A DNA stretch of 53,401 bases from Paenibacillaceae bacterium (GTDB lineage: Bacteria > Bacillota > Clostridia > Lachnospirales > Lachnospiraceae), in the NCBI GenBank assembly GCA_015057705.1, contig SVDU01000030.1, forward strand, positions 1-53,401. The letters run 5' to 3'. The notes under the pieces are model-generated. The model did not search any database and had not been told where the DNA came from. It worked only from the letters and a program-made list of their open reading frames with translations. The first letter of the stretch is position 1. The number at the start of each line of letters is the position of its first letter. Made by a program: the position numbers and the translations under genes. Shown here one piece after another: positions 43,339-52,398 of this stretch.

Positions 43339-43529
43339 GCATTCACCTTACCTTTCAAAAATACGTCAAGAAGTTGATCCGCTTCCTCAGTGGTGTAGGA
43401 CTTCCCCTCTTCTAACAGAGCTGTAATCAGATCTTTCTTTCCCTGGTACCTTTTGGCACTGGCCAGCTGAGTCTTTGTATATCGCACCAGTTCTTTCTGT
43501 CCGGTATTTTTTAATACTTTTTTTGCCAT
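43332..43529 (-). CDS. YqzN/YkzM-like small phage protein
   Basis: 65 residues. YTKTQLASAKRYQGKKDLITALLEEGKSYTTEEADQLLDVFLKGKV fits the YqzN/YkzM domain encoded just before the sheath in PBSX-like phages. Function unknown. Confidence 0.8.
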   Translation of the reverse strand: MAKKVLKNTGQKELVRYTKTQLASAKRYQGKKDLITALLEEGKSYTTEEADQLLDVFLKGKVNAC

Positions 43530-43541
43530 ATATTACTCCTT

Positions 43542-43955
43542 TCAATTCATTGTTATCTGGTTCATGGATTCCATCTCTTTACCGGTTCTTCGCCCAAAAC
43601 GGTCATAATTTACAAAGAAAGTCAACACTTTCTCCTTAAATTCACCACTCCGCTTTGTACCACGTATCAGGGTTCCATCTGCAAGTGAAAGGTATTCCAT
43701 GGATTCCATCAATACTCCCAGCACCCTGTTGAGCTCTCTGGTCCGCTGCTCATCCTCTCCCGGCAGATATTGAATGTAAATACCGGTACTTCGAAAATAT
43801 CTCGTTCCAAGCAGAGGCGTTTCTGACGGATCCAAAAATCCAACAAAAAAACAGGGTTCTTTAAGCCCCTGCTCCACTTTATTGGTATAAACGGTAATTT
43901 CCGGAAAGAGTGCATCCAGCTTTCTTGTGACTGCGTCCATAATCTCGTTATACAC
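43542..43955 (-). CDS. Tail terminator-like phage protein (DUF6838 type)
   Basis: 137 residues. MDAVTRKLDALFPEITVYTNKVEQGLKEPCFFVGFLDPSETPLLG then the RYFRSTGIYIQYLP strand are typical of the short protein that caps tails and joins them to the head. It overlaps the upstream gene by eight bases. Confidence 0.8.
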   Translation of the reverse strand: MYNEIMDAVTRKLDALFPEITVYTNKVEQGLKEPCFFVGFLDPSETPLLGTRYFRSTGIYIQYLPGEDEQRTRELNRVLGVLMESMEYLSLADGTLIRGTKRSGEFKEKVLTFFVNYDRFGRRTGKEMESMNQITMN

Positions 43956-44412
43956 GAAATACCCCCTTTAAATAGTCAGATATCCGCTTTTCAATCATCT
44001 TGGGAGCCTGCTGCTCAAGCTCCCGTTCTGAAATTGTCAGCATAAACCTACCCGGTACCCAGCCTTTGTGGCTGGCCGTTCTATGGCCATATTCTACGTA
44101 GGTGGCATACTCAACCGGATTGATTATTTCAACCACATAAGTATCACCATAATGGTTAACCTTAAGAGTATCTACGTACTGGGAAGCTCCTCTGGTTTTT
44201 AACCCCTCTGATCCTGATCCGCTTCCCTGTGCAGTCCAGCCTCTTCTTAAGTTACCGGTATCACTGGGAGTTCTTTTTATCACTTTGGCAAGCAGGCGGG
44301 CTGCCAGATAGCGGGCGCAATCTTCACAGAATTTATCTTTGTCCTTTTCTAACTGTTCGAGCTGCTTTTGAAGTTGTTTGAGCTCTCTAAAATCAAACCT
44401 TCCACCGGACAT
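43948..44412 (-). CDS. HK97 gp10-like tail-completion protein (XkdI-like)
   Basis: 154 residues from the ATG at 44412 (AAGGAG before it). An N-terminal coiled helix (FRELKQLQKQLEQLEKDKDKF) then RTPSDTGNLRRGWT and NPVEYATYVEYGHRT, a clear gp10/gp64-family motif. It joins head and tail. Confidence 0.9.
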   Translation of the reverse strand: MSGGRFDFRELKQLQKQLEQLEKDKDKFCEDCARYLAARLLAKVIKRTPSDTGNLRRGWTAQGSGSGSEGLKTRGASQYVDTLKVNHYGDTYVVEIINPVEYATYVEYGHRTASHKGWVPGRFMLTISERELEQQAPKMIEKRISDYLKGVFRV

Positions 44413-44798
44413 TATGTATTCTCCTTCCATAACCCCAGAACAATCTCCTGGTGGCTGCCATATACTGCGGGCTGACCACTTCCTGAATAATACTCGGTGC
44501 GGCCGGCCTGTGTGACTTCTATTTTGCTTCCGGGAAGTACAATAATCTCCGGCGCAAGAAATAGCTTTATGACCTGGCGAAGCTTAGAAACAGTATTTGT
44601 GTCGTCAGTGGCAGGAATACTTGAAAAGGACAAATGACAGGGCTGTTCTTCCACCACCTTCATGTCTTTTTGTATAGTCACCTTTGTGTCCGGATCCTTG
44701 TAGGGTTGTTTTTCATAGATATTGCATATTCCATCATAAGTGGCTTCAATGGCTTTTCGGTGCATCTTTGCAGCCTGCTTCATTGTGTTAGTAAGCAA
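44412..44798 (-). CDS. Head-tail joining protein (XkdH-like)
   Basis: 128 residues from a probable TTG with GGGGTGAT before it. MHRKAIEATYDGICNIYEKQPYKDP and EVTQAGRTEYYSGSGQPAVYGSHQEIVLG are found in the small head-closure proteins of PBSX-like phages. It overlaps the next gene's start. Confidence 0.8.
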   Translation of the reverse strand: MLTNTMKQAAKMHRKAIEATYDGICNIYEKQPYKDPDTKVTIQKDMKVVEEQPCHLSFSSIPATDDTNTVSKLRQVIKLFLAPEIIVLPGSKIEVTQAGRTEYYSGSGQPAVYGSHQEIVLGLWKENT

Positions 44799-44804
44799 TT
44801 ATTA

Positions 44805-45140
44805 TCACCCCGTTTTCCGGTATCGGTTTAACTGCGCTTTGTAATTCTTTAAAATACTTCCTTGCAGAACACCGGCCGCGCTGGTAAAACTGGTTTTAGT
44901 ATCCCCCTCTGAAATAGATGAGACCGTAACTGGTGCAGACTCTTCTCCCAGCCTTTCATGACGATAGAGATCTACCGCCATGCGATAACAAGTATTTACA
45001 AGCCCGTCTGGTACGCTTCGGATATGACAGTGGTTCTTTACCATTTCCTCCACATCTTCCAAGATAAATGTAAGCTGGGGATCCTGGGAGACATCTTCCT
45101 TAGATATCCCCAGCAAGTCTTTTAATTTTCCCAGTTCCAT
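44805..45140 (-). CDS. Head-tail connector protein (gp6/YqbG-like)
   Basis: 111 residues from the ATG at 45140, chosen because AAGGAG stands six bases upstream. MELGKLKDLLGISKEDVSQDPQLTFILEDVEEMVKNHC and RMAVDLYRHERLG are the all-helical connector fold. It attaches below the portal ring. Confidence 0.82.
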   Translation of the reverse strand: MELGKLKDLLGISKEDVSQDPQLTFILEDVEEMVKNHCHIRSVPDGLVNTCYRMAVDLYRHERLGEESAPVTVSSISEGDTKTSFTSAAGVLQGSILKNYKAQLNRYRKTG

Positions 45141-45150
45141 AGGCATCTCC

Positions 45151-46170
45151 TTATAAAATAGTTGCCACAAACACCTGGTCTGCATAAGGGAAGGAAGGCA
45201 GTGCTGTTGCTACGGCTTTAATCCACTTTGCCACCGGATCAATGGTATTGTACTGGCAGACAATGATCTTACCTACTTCGGAAATCTCAACATCAGAATT
45301 TCTTCTAAGTTCCAGCTCCTCAGCAGTCACACCATAGAACGTATCCCCCATTTTACCTTCAGGCATCATAATAAAGGCATTTTCAGGGAGGAATCGTTTC
45401 GCAGTGTATTTTCCTTTTGAATCCTGAACCCGGTACTTTTTATCATAAATCGCAATCTGGGGAAGCTTCTGCTGTGCAAGGAATGCATTTAACTCTGCCA
45501 CGGTTAAGAGTTTAGAACTGTTTACACCGTATACTGCCGCCCGTATTCTTTCATCGCGCAGGATAGCACTTAAATTTTTCTTAGAGGTCAAGGCTCTTAC
45601 CGGGGTAAAACCTGTGTCGTCCACAATGGTTTCAACCATCTGCTCCATGTCTTCCAAAATTGTGGCGCTTCCGGAAAGCCAGGTCTTACTGATTTTATGT
45701 TCTGCAGGCATTCCATAATCAATAGAGGCTTTCACCCCATTTTCATTAATAACGATCTTACCAGTGGAGAGTGCTTCCATTCTCATGCATTCTACACGGG
45801 TGCGTACAGAGGCAACCAGGTTATCAACATCACGGAAAATGTTTTTAATCATATCCTCTTCTTCCCGATCATTTCTGGGGCTTTCCAGAGCAATTATGGT
45901 TTTCTCCGGAATCTTGATTTTCTTCTTAATCAGCGCAAGGTCCTGCGTAAATACCTCAGCACCCTCTCTGGATCCGATCTCTGCCTCCGTATCAAAAGCG
46001 TGGATCTTTGCAGATACCGGCAGGTTACTTGCACCCTTTACCATATCAATTTCCAGAGCTTCTTTTTTATCTTCTGGGAACAAATACTCTCCCATGTAAG
46101 GCTCCTGAGAACGCTCCTTTGTGTAGTCAATCAGATCCCTGGGTGTTAATAATTCTTCTACTCTTGGCAT
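45151..46170 (-). CDS. Major capsid protein (phage capsid E family)
   Basis: 339 residues. VEELLTPRDLIDYTKERSQEPYMGEYLFPEDKKEALEIDMVKGASNLPVSAKIHAFDTEAEIGSREG is the start typical of the family. Later AFIMMPEGKMGDTFYGVTAEELEL lies in the C-terminal domain. It builds the head shell around the scaffold encoded just upstream. Confidence 0.92.
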   Translation of the reverse strand: MPRVEELLTPRDLIDYTKERSQEPYMGEYLFPEDKKEALEIDMVKGASNLPVSAKIHAFDTEAEIGSREGAEVFTQDLALIKKKIKIPEKTIIALESPRNDREEEDMIKNIFRDVDNLVASVRTRVECMRMEALSTGKIVINENGVKASIDYGMPAEHKISKTWLSGSATILEDMEQMVETIVDDTGFTPVRALTSKKNLSAILRDERIRAAVYGVNSSKLLTVAELNAFLAQQKLPQIAIYDKKYRVQDSKGKYTAKRFLPENAFIMMPEGKMGDTFYGVTAEELELRRNSDVEISEVGKIIVCQYNTIDPVAKWIKAVATALPSFPYADQVFVATIL

Positions 46171-46173
46171 CGC

Positions 46174-46584
46174 TTAGTCCTCCTTAATCTGTAACTGTCC
46201 ATCAACAAAAAATTTGATGAACGGCATCTTTACAATTAGCTGCTGTATAGCTTCCACAACATAATTTCCCTGCAGGCGTTCCGCTTCAACGGATCCATCA
46301 ATAAAAAGGGCTCCCGGCTGTGGTCCGTGGGTGACCTCTACGGTTTCAAAAAGAATGCCGGCGGGTGTTGCCGATAATGCATAGGTATAAGAACCAGAAG
46401 CCCCGCTCCTTGCCACTTTTACCACGTTTCCATCCTTGTCCAGCAATGTGCCGGCCAGAACAAATTTCTTTCCATATTCATCAGCAGTAATACCGGTATC
46501 ATTCACCGTGCAGCTGATGTTCTGGTACTTCTCACTTTTTAAAAACTCCGGAGTGTTACCAAATGTTTTTTTAGCTAAATACAT
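46174..46584 (-). CDS. Head decoration-type protein
   Basis: 136 residues, beta-rich. KFVLAGTLLDKDGNVVKVARSG and AGILFETVEVTHGPQPGALFIDGSVEAERL recall capsid decoration proteins. It lies between scaffold and capsid genes, the usual place of a decoration gene. Confidence 0.75.
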   Translation of the reverse strand: MYLAKKTFGNTPEFLKSEKYQNISCTVNDTGITADEYGKKFVLAGTLLDKDGNVVKVARSGASGSYTYALSATPAGILFETVEVTHGPQPGALFIDGSVEAERLQGNYVVEAIQQLIVKMPFIKFFVDGQLQIKED

Positions 46585-46609
46585 TTTATTTCCTCACTTT
46601 CCTTTAATA

Positions 46610-47230
46610 TCAGCCCCATGCTTTTGCATAGGGATTCTCTGCAGCTTCTGTTGACTTGTTCAGGGCTTCTGCAATACCTTTTCCATAACCGTTTTCATTT
46701 GTGCTCCCAGCCTTGGGATTGTAGCCTCCTGCACCTGGCTCTCTTTTGGATCCACCACCCTTACCCGGATCGGATTCTTTAAACAGGAATGCCTTGGATT
46801 CCTTAATGGACTTTATCTGTTCGTCCAGACCGGAGACTTTTCCATCATCGGTCAGAATTAATTTGGTTTTATCCACAAGACCAGTGACAATATCCACATC
46901 ATGAACGGAACCGGCAAGAGCCACTTTAATGGCAGTGGAAAGTTTCAGTTCCTTCATATCCGCATCATTCTTTTCTTTCGTAGCTTTATTCTCTGCCTGC
47001 AGAGTTTCAATCTGTTTTTGTAACTCTGCATTGTCACCGGTATTTTTCTTCAAGCTTTCCAGCTGTTTATCCCGGTCCTTGATATCCTTTTCCAGCTGCC
47101 CCTTCGCCTGATTGGCTGCATCGTAGTCAGCTTTCGGAACATAGGTCTCCAGCTCCTTCTTAGAAGCTTCTGCTGCCTTTCCTGCCTGCTCCTCACTAAT
47201 ACCCAGTGCAATAAACTCTTCTTTTTTCAT
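46610..47230 (-). CDS. Phage scaffolding protein (GP20-like)
   Basis: 206 residues from the ATG at 47230, with AAAGGATG before it; the longer frame to 47395 crosses the intergenic palindrome and is rejected. A short N-terminal helix (MKKEEFIALGISEEQAGKAAEAS) precedes a long coiled coil (about 45-110) and a helical C-terminus. It acts inside the procapsid and leaves on maturation. Confidence 0.9.
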   Translation of the reverse strand: MKKEEFIALGISEEQAGKAAEASKKELETYVPKADYDAANQAKGQLEKDIKDRDKQLESLKKNTGDNAELQKQIETLQAENKATKEKNDADMKELKLSTAIKVALAGSVHDVDIVTGLVDKTKLILTDDGKVSGLDEQIKSIKESKAFLFKESDPGKGGGSKREPGAGGYNPKAGSTNENGYGKGIAEALNKSTEAAENPYAKAWG

Positions 47231-47346
47231 AAGATCATCCTTTCTTTGCAATAAAATAACGCCCAGGAAAGCCTGCGCGCCACATAATAACAGTATTATA
47301 CTATTTAACGGATCCTCTCTTACCCGATTCATTCCGTCTCCTTTCT

Positions 47347-47363
47347 GTTGCGACCGTCGCAAC
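47347..47363. repeat. 17-bp palindrome, copy B
   Basis: GTTGCGACCGTCGCAAC, identical to the complement of the site at 30288. It lies about 18 bases past a terminator, in the gap before the scaffold gene. Confidence 0.75.
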
Positions 47364-47381
47364 GATTGATTGGGTATAAAA

Positions 47382-47411
47382 ATACCACCGGCCATTTCTG
47401 ACTGGTGGTAT
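47382..47411 (-). terminator. Terminator inside the late operon
   Basis: ATACCACC pairs with GGTGGTAT, and TTTTTAT follows on the minus strand. It touches the stop codon of the gene at 47412. Read-through or a new start is needed to express the capsid genes. Confidence 0.85.
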
Positions 47412-47660
47412 CTACAAATTTTCTATGAACTTATCCGCTTCCTTTTCGCTTAATTCTTCCACAAGATCCATAATACTTGTGTTACCAATCTTATATGGGG
47501 AATCGGCAGGCTCTGACTCATCATACCCCATAATCCGATCCATCAAGATATTGTGGTTATCCACGACCCAACCTTCACCCTGATTATACAAATAGTGAAT
47601 GCAATCCTCTTCCTTGCCTAATAACTTCAAATCCTTAATGCAATAATATGTCACACTCAT
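47412..47660 (-). CDS. Hypothetical small phage protein
   Basis: 82 residues, acidic. Contains YNQGEGWVVDNHNILMDRIMGYDES and ends LVEELSEKEADKFIENL. No family recognised. With its neighbour and the terminator it looks like an insertion (moron) between the minor head and scaffold genes. Confidence 0.6.
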   Translation of the reverse strand: MSVTYYCIKDLKLLGKEEDCIHYLYNQGEGWVVDNHNILMDRIMGYDESEPADSPYKIGNTSIMDLVEELSEKEADKFIENL

Positions 47661-47672
47661 TTGTTTTACCCT

Positions 47673-47963
47673 CTAAATATTCTCTGGCGTCTCAAAGTAA
47701 TTTATCAGCTTTTGGATAACTTCTGGACTTTCCGCATAAATACTTGGTCCATAATCTATATCAAAAAATAGGGTGAAAGGTGATCCTGAAAGGGTGCATT
47801 TATACAAATCTTCAGAAGGTCCTGTCTGCTTTTCACCTACACTAATATCTGAATTCTTCTTCAATCTTTCATACACATTAGAAAAGAGCTTTTCTTCATC
47901 TATTCTCTCAAAGTTCGTAAATTCCAAAATTTCAGGCTTTCCGTTCATTTGGTAAGTCCTCAT
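47673..47963 (-). CDS. Hypothetical small phage protein
   Basis: 96 residues. KPEILEFTNFERIDEEKLFSNVYERLKKN then a beta-rich part (YKCTLSGSPFTLFFDIDYGPSIYAESPEVIQKLINYF). No family recognised. It overlaps the minor head gene by four bases, so its expression is coupled to the late genes. Confidence 0.6.
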   Translation of the reverse strand: MRTYQMNGKPEILEFTNFERIDEEKLFSNVYERLKKNSDISVGEKQTGPSEDLYKCTLSGSPFTLFFDIDYGPSIYAESPEVIQKLINYFETPENI

Positions 47964-49570
47964 CTCTTTTCCTCCTTCCCTTCTACGCCTGCAATACGGT
48001 CATACTTTTTATTTGTAGTAGCGCTACTGCGAATGATATCCTGATAGGCTTCTTCATCTGTCAGGCCGTACTTTTTCTTCTTATGCTCCATTATCTGTTC
48101 GAATGAGGGATTCTTATGGGTTTTATCCAGCTCTTCACGGGCTTCTTTATCTTTCTTGAGTTCCCTTGCCTGAGTCCTATGTTCATTTCTAAGATTAAAT
48201 GCTTGTACTGCCTGTTCTTTTAAAGGCTGCGCTTTATTAACCATATCTGGTATTTTCTCATCCTGCGACTTATACCATAAGCGAACCTCTTTATTTCCAA
48301 GCCTCTCTTTTAATCCACCCATCTGGGAGAAGTCCATCTGATTGATGCGGCTTTGCTTTTCTGCTTTTAACCCTTCCCATTCCTCAATTTTAGTATACTT
48401 CATATTCTGGAATTCTGCAAATGATTGAGGGACATCTTTACCAAAAATCACCTTATAATCCTTATACTGATCTCTGTCTGCCTTCTCATTCTTCTGCATC
48501 TTCTCCATCAAGGCAGCCTGAGGATTGTCCTCAACAAATTCTTTATGCCATTGCTTATAAGTCATGCTGGCAGGCACTTCCATAGTTTTACCTGTAACCG
48601 GATCCCTGGCAGCTCTTTTCTCCACAGCTGAAAATTCATCATCAAAATAAGGTATTGTAGTAGTCCTACAATATGGGTGAAAAGGCGGCGCCGTAACTCC
48701 CACCTCATAGTCATTCATTGAAAAAACTTTCCCGTCCATGTCCCGGCATATATCCGAGGTACGGGTATCCAGTGTGGCAAGAATTTGATACTGATCTACT
48801 CCAAGCACATCAAAACAGTCCTTTTGTGAAGCGGAAGCAATGGCCGCAGATTCTGTCATGATCAGGCGCCCTGCCTGACTCCGGCTTACCTCCATTTCTC
48901 TTGCAAGATTAGTAATTGCCTTTCTTGGGTCCGACCCTCGGATTATGCTCTGGGACAACTCGGTATGAAGCTTACTTACAAGCTTTTCTTTGTTTCCCCA
49001 TATCCGGTCAGAAAAAGAAGTCCCGTCCTGCGCCCAGGGCTTTTGAATGATAATGTCAATTTTCTCTGGATCCAGGCGAGTAAGATTACTTCCCACTCCC
49101 GTCCCCTTGGCGATCTCAAAAGCAGTGTGGTAATAATTATCAGAATAAACATTATGAAGAAACTCTGACACGCTGCCATCATAAGCTGTAAATAGAAGTT
49201 CGGCATGCTGCTCGATCTGCATCTTCATGGCTTCGAGATAGGAAATATGATACTTTGCAGAGGCATTTTCTAGTTCTTTTAACCAGCGCTCATCAACAGC
49301 GTTTTCTTTTCCCGCTTTTATGTACTGCCTGACAGTCCACTTAAATTCCTCCAGTTCATCTTCCTTAAGTAGCTTTTTTGCTTTGGCATAACTTACTCCG
49401 TTGTTATTGGCCAGCCGGTTATACCATCGTTCAATGTCCATCTGCAGGAGTTTAGTAGCTTCATTAAACTGCTTTTCCAGATCCCTGTAGTATGCCGTAC
49501 TTTGACTGTATCGCTCGTCCTCCAGCGCTGCCATTCTTTCTTTCCAATAAGAACTATTCCTCTTCGCCAT
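47960..49570 (-). CDS. Phage minor head protein (SPP1 gp7/Mu F-like)
   Basis: 536 residues. A helical N-terminus leads to SRSQAGRLIMTESAAIASASQKDCFDVLGVDQYQILATLDTRTSDICRDMDGKVFSMNDYEVGVTAPPFHPYCRTTTIPYF, the head morphogenesis domain with conserved Cys and His. The C-terminal 200 residues are charged and helical. It binds the portal during head assembly and may enter the cell with DNA. It overlaps the portal gene by 17 bases. Confidence 0.92.
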   Translation of the reverse strand: MAKRNSSYWKERMAALEDERYSQSTAYYRDLEKQFNEATKLLQMDIERWYNRLANNNGVSYAKAKKLLKEDELEEFKWTVRQYIKAGKENAVDERWLKELENASAKYHISYLEAMKMQIEQHAELLFTAYDGSVSEFLHNVYSDNYYHTAFEIAKGTGVGSNLTRLDPEKIDIIIQKPWAQDGTSFSDRIWGNKEKLVSKLHTELSQSIIRGSDPRKAITNLAREMEVSRSQAGRLIMTESAAIASASQKDCFDVLGVDQYQILATLDTRTSDICRDMDGKVFSMNDYEVGVTAPPFHPYCRTTTIPYFDDEFSAVEKRAARDPVTGKTMEVPASMTYKQWHKEFVEDNPQAALMEKMQKNEKADRDQYKDYKVIFGKDVPQSFAEFQNMKYTKIEEWEGLKAEKQSRINQMDFSQMGGLKERLGNKEVRLWYKSQDEKIPDMVNKAQPLKEQAVQAFNLRNEHRTQARELKKDKEAREELDKTHKNPSFEQIMEHKKKKYGLTDEEAYQDIIRSSATTNKKYDRIAGVEGKEEKR

Positions 49571-50984
49571 CTATCTCACCGCCTTGATCCTCCTCAGCCT
49601 GCTTTTGAAACGCATTTTGGTATTCATCTGCTTCTTCGGCAGTCTTCTTTTTTTCTCTTTCCAGCTGCTTTTCTTCTTCATCTGCGTTTTCTACAAATGG
49701 GTGATTTTTAAGAATAGTTTTGTTGGAGATGACGCCCACACTCTTCTCGCATATTTCAGCAAGTTCAGAATCGCTCCGGATAGCAGATCTGGTCCATGTC
49801 TGTATAATCTGATCACATTGAGTTCCGATATGCTTACAAATTGCACGCACCAACTTACCAAACCCCAGTTTAAACTCTGTTTCCATTAATCCGGCTTTCA
49901 GCTCCAGAAGGGAATACAAATATTTCAGCGCCTCCCCGGAAGAGTTTCCGAACTTCTGCGGATCCGGATCCACGCCTTGTCCCTGTTCAAAGATTGCCTT
50001 CCTCGTCATTTCCAGAAACTTTTCCCGAGCTTCAATAGGAATACTGATTGTCAAAGTCTCCACGCCTGTCTTTCCGCCATCGTCACCATCATCATCGAGC
50101 TTAATCATCTTGTATTTTTTGAGATCGTCAATAAACTCCTTTTTATCCTCACCACCATAATTTGTCAGGATGAAGATTACTTCCTGAATATCTTCAAGAT
50201 CATTTAAAAAGCCGGTAAATACCTTGTCATAGGCATCTACCAGCGGCTTAATGTTCACCAGATCATTGGTGGATATGTTGTTGTTATAAAAGGGAATGAA
50301 GGGGACTTCTTCCCAGCCATGCAGAAATACATTACCTTTCTCTGCAGCTCCATCTTCCGGAATACCTGGAAACACATTATACTCCGAAAGTCCCGCGGTT
50401 GATATTGTGTTGCTCTGACGATAATAGCTGTAACAGCGCTCCTTATCCCAGTACTCCCAGATGGTGATTTCTTTTCCTGTTGAAAAGTCAGTGTCTTTGT
50501 AAGTTCTTAATACAGCAACCAGTGTCCGATTGAGATCGCTGCTATATACGGGAATAATCTGTTCTGAGCTCACTATGCCATAACAGAAATTACCGGCATC
50601 ATCAATCCAGTAATGGATCCAGGAGCATTCATGGTTTGATGCATTAACACATAAATCCTTACATAGCTTTGGGTAAGAATCTCCCAGAATATCTGCAATC
50701 TTTTTATTCGCTTCTTCCTTACCAATATCAAATAGCGGGGGAGCCGTAAACATGTAAGCCGCCTTCTGATTTACAAGAAGCCCATGAAAGTTGCGTGGAA
50801 TCCGGTTATCTGCATTCCTTAAGGGACCGAATTCTTGCCCTCTTACCCCATATTTGAGTATATCATTCTCATTCCTATAGTACCGGTCAGCTTCCTTGCA
50901 GCGCTTCACATGCTGCCTGTGCCAACGGGTCCGGCTCCTGATCAGCTCTTTTACCACATCTATATTGGGCTTTTCATCATTCAT
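49554..50984 (-). CDS. Portal protein (SPP1 gp6-like)
   Basis: 476 residues from the ATG at 50984 with AGGCAGGTG before it; the open frame continues upstream into terL but that part is rejected. RSRTRWHRQHVKRCKEADRYYRNENDILKYG and VNQKAAYMFTAPPLFDI match SPP1-type portals, as does the FIPFYNNN-STNDLVNIKPLVDAYDKVFTGFLNDLEDIQE region. The C-terminus is a Glu/Gln/Lys-rich tail. Twelve copies form the DNA gate. Confidence 0.94.
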   Translation of the reverse strand: MNDEKPNIDVVKELIRSRTRWHRQHVKRCKEADRYYRNENDILKYGVRGQEFGPLRNADNRIPRNFHGLLVNQKAAYMFTAPPLFDIGKEEANKKIADILGDSYPKLCKDLCVNASNHECSWIHYWIDDAGNFCYGIVSSEQIIPVYSSDLNRTLVAVLRTYKDTDFSTGKEITIWEYWDKERCYSYYRQSNTISTAGLSEYNVFPGIPEDGAAEKGNVFLHGWEEVPFIPFYNNNISTNDLVNIKPLVDAYDKVFTGFLNDLEDIQEVIFILTNYGGEDKKEFIDDLKKYKMIKLDDDGDDGGKTGVETLTISIPIEAREKFLEMTRKAIFEQGQGVDPDPQKFGNSSGEALKYLYSLLELKAGLMETEFKLGFGKLVRAICKHIGTQCDQIIQTWTRSAIRSDSELAEICEKSVGVISNKTILKNHPFVENADEEEKQLEREKKKTAEEADEYQNAFQKQAEEDQGGEIDGEEE

Positions 50985-50997
50985 TTTTTCACCTGCC

Positions 50998-52398
50998 TTA
51001 TTTGAAAATAGATATACCTGACTTTTTACCACAATTCTCTGCGACTCCTGTGGTGGCATCGGGAGCATCATCATGTTTATTCTGACCTTCCCGCTGATAT
51101 CGGTTCATCGCATTATAATAATCTGGCCAACGGTTTCTCCAATCTTCCGGATAATAAATATGCTGCATAACCCAGGCGGAATTGGAATAGATCCGGGCCT
51201 GCTTATTCTTGCTCTGGTGGAACCATTTAATTGTGGTATGGTTATAATCAAACTTCTCCAGAAGAATCCGCTCCACGTTTCGGGCAAAACTACGGCCGCC
51301 GTTGTTGGATTCAATCTTGGAAACATCAACCTCATCCACATAAAGCATCTCTGCCGCAGCTGGTTCCGTAATTTCCATAGGTTCTTTTGTGTATAGGATA
51401 TTAAGAATATAGGCCTCATTGGCAAAGGTAACACCATAATTTATGCTGCACAGATAATCTCCCCCGGTGTCAGCCGTATCGGTATAATTCCGGATCTCTT
51501 TAAACTCTGGCAGCTCTCCGCTGTAGATCTTAAAGCCGGTATAGAGCTTTCCTTTTAGATCAATTGGCTCCTGCTGATAATTTGCAGAAGCAATATCAGG
51601 ACCCATGGCTTTTATTTTAGCCTGATAGGATTTATAGGATAATACTTCAGGGCAAAGCATTTCATGAGTTTCCGGGTCTATCAATGCCTTCATGCAAATA
51701 TGGCGGACTTTTGCACCGGCCTCTTTAAAATGCTGCAGCGCACGCCCTGCGAGATCATCACTCGCCCACCTTGTCATGATAATAATGATCTTACCACCTT
51801 CTTCAAGACGTGAGAGCATGGTATCTGTGAACCAGGACCAGTGCTTTTCCTTGGTCAACTCATTATTGGCTTCTTCTGCATTTTTGATCAAGTCATCTAT
51901 AATTAAAAGGGAAGCACCAAAGCCGGTTGCCGTACCGGTCGGGGAAGTGGCTAGGTAATTGTTATACCCACCTTCCAAGCTCCAGAGGTTCATCGCCCCA
52001 TCACCTTGCTTTATTCTTACTCCTGGGAATACATCGGAGAAGACGACCTTACTCTGATCAGCTTTAACCTCCTGAATATCATTACGGACGTTCTTTGAAA
52101 ACATTGTGGATAGGGTCTCATTGTAGGATCCCGTCATAATCTTTTGTGACTGATCTTTTCCCAATACCCACTCTACCAGAAGACCTGCCGTTCGGCTTTT
52201 TCCGTGGCGAGGAGGTTCATTTACAATCAAAACTTCATCATCTGATTCTATAAAATCTTGAAAACCATTACAAAGATCCAGCAGATATTGGCGGTCTTCC
52301 TTATAAAAGTCCGGAGCTTTCAGATTACAATAAAAAAAGAACTCCCTTCTGGCAAGTTCTATCTTTGCACCTCTTATAATATTTTCACTAGTCACCAT
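50998..52398 (-). CDS. terL: Terminase large subunit
   Basis: 466 residues. Walker A-like EPPRHGKSRT (61-70), Walker B SLLIIDDL (163-170), coupling motif TRW (209-211), and RNase-H nuclease start YTDTADTGGDY with acidic residues at 307 and 310. It pumps and cuts phage DNA. It overlaps the small subunit gene by 11 bases. Confidence 0.95.
   Translation of the reverse strand: MVTSENIIRGAKIELARREFFFYCNLKAPDFYKEDRQYLLDLCNGFQDFIESDDEVLIVNEPPRHGKSRTAGLLVEWVLGKDQSQKIMTGSYNETLSTMFSKNVRNDIQEVKADQSKVVFSDVFPGVRIKQGDGAMNLWSLEGGYNNYLATSPTGTATGFGASLLIIDDLIKNAEEANNELTKEKHWSWFTDTMLSRLEEGGKIIIIMTRWASDDLAGRALQHFKEAGAKVRHICMKALIDPETHEMLCPEVLSYKSYQAKIKAMGPDIASANYQQEPIDLKGKLYTGFKIYSGELPEFKEIRNYTDTADTGGDYLCSINYGVTFANEAYILNILYTKEPMEITEPAAAEMLYVDEVDVSKIESNNGGRSFARNVERILLEKFDYNHTTIKWFHQSKNKQARIYSNSAWVMQHIYYPEDWRNRWPDYYNAMNRYQREGQNKHDDAPDATTGVAENCGKKSGISIFK

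Larger units (their letters stand above)
47231..47411. other. Gap inside the head operon with terminator and palindrome
   Basis: About 180 bases between the two small genes and the scaffold gene hold a terminator and the 17-bp palindrome. A new promoter for the scaffold-capsid genes would be expected here, but I cannot point to one with confidence. Confidence 0.5.

Noticed and set aside
46610-47395. Longer scaffold protein starting at 47395
   Set aside because: The extra 55 residues would cross the intergenic palindrome; a good ribosome site precedes the ATG at 47230.
49554-51074. Longer portal protein starting at 51074
   Set aside because: The first 30 codons overlap terL and the ATG at 50984 has a proper ribosome binding site.
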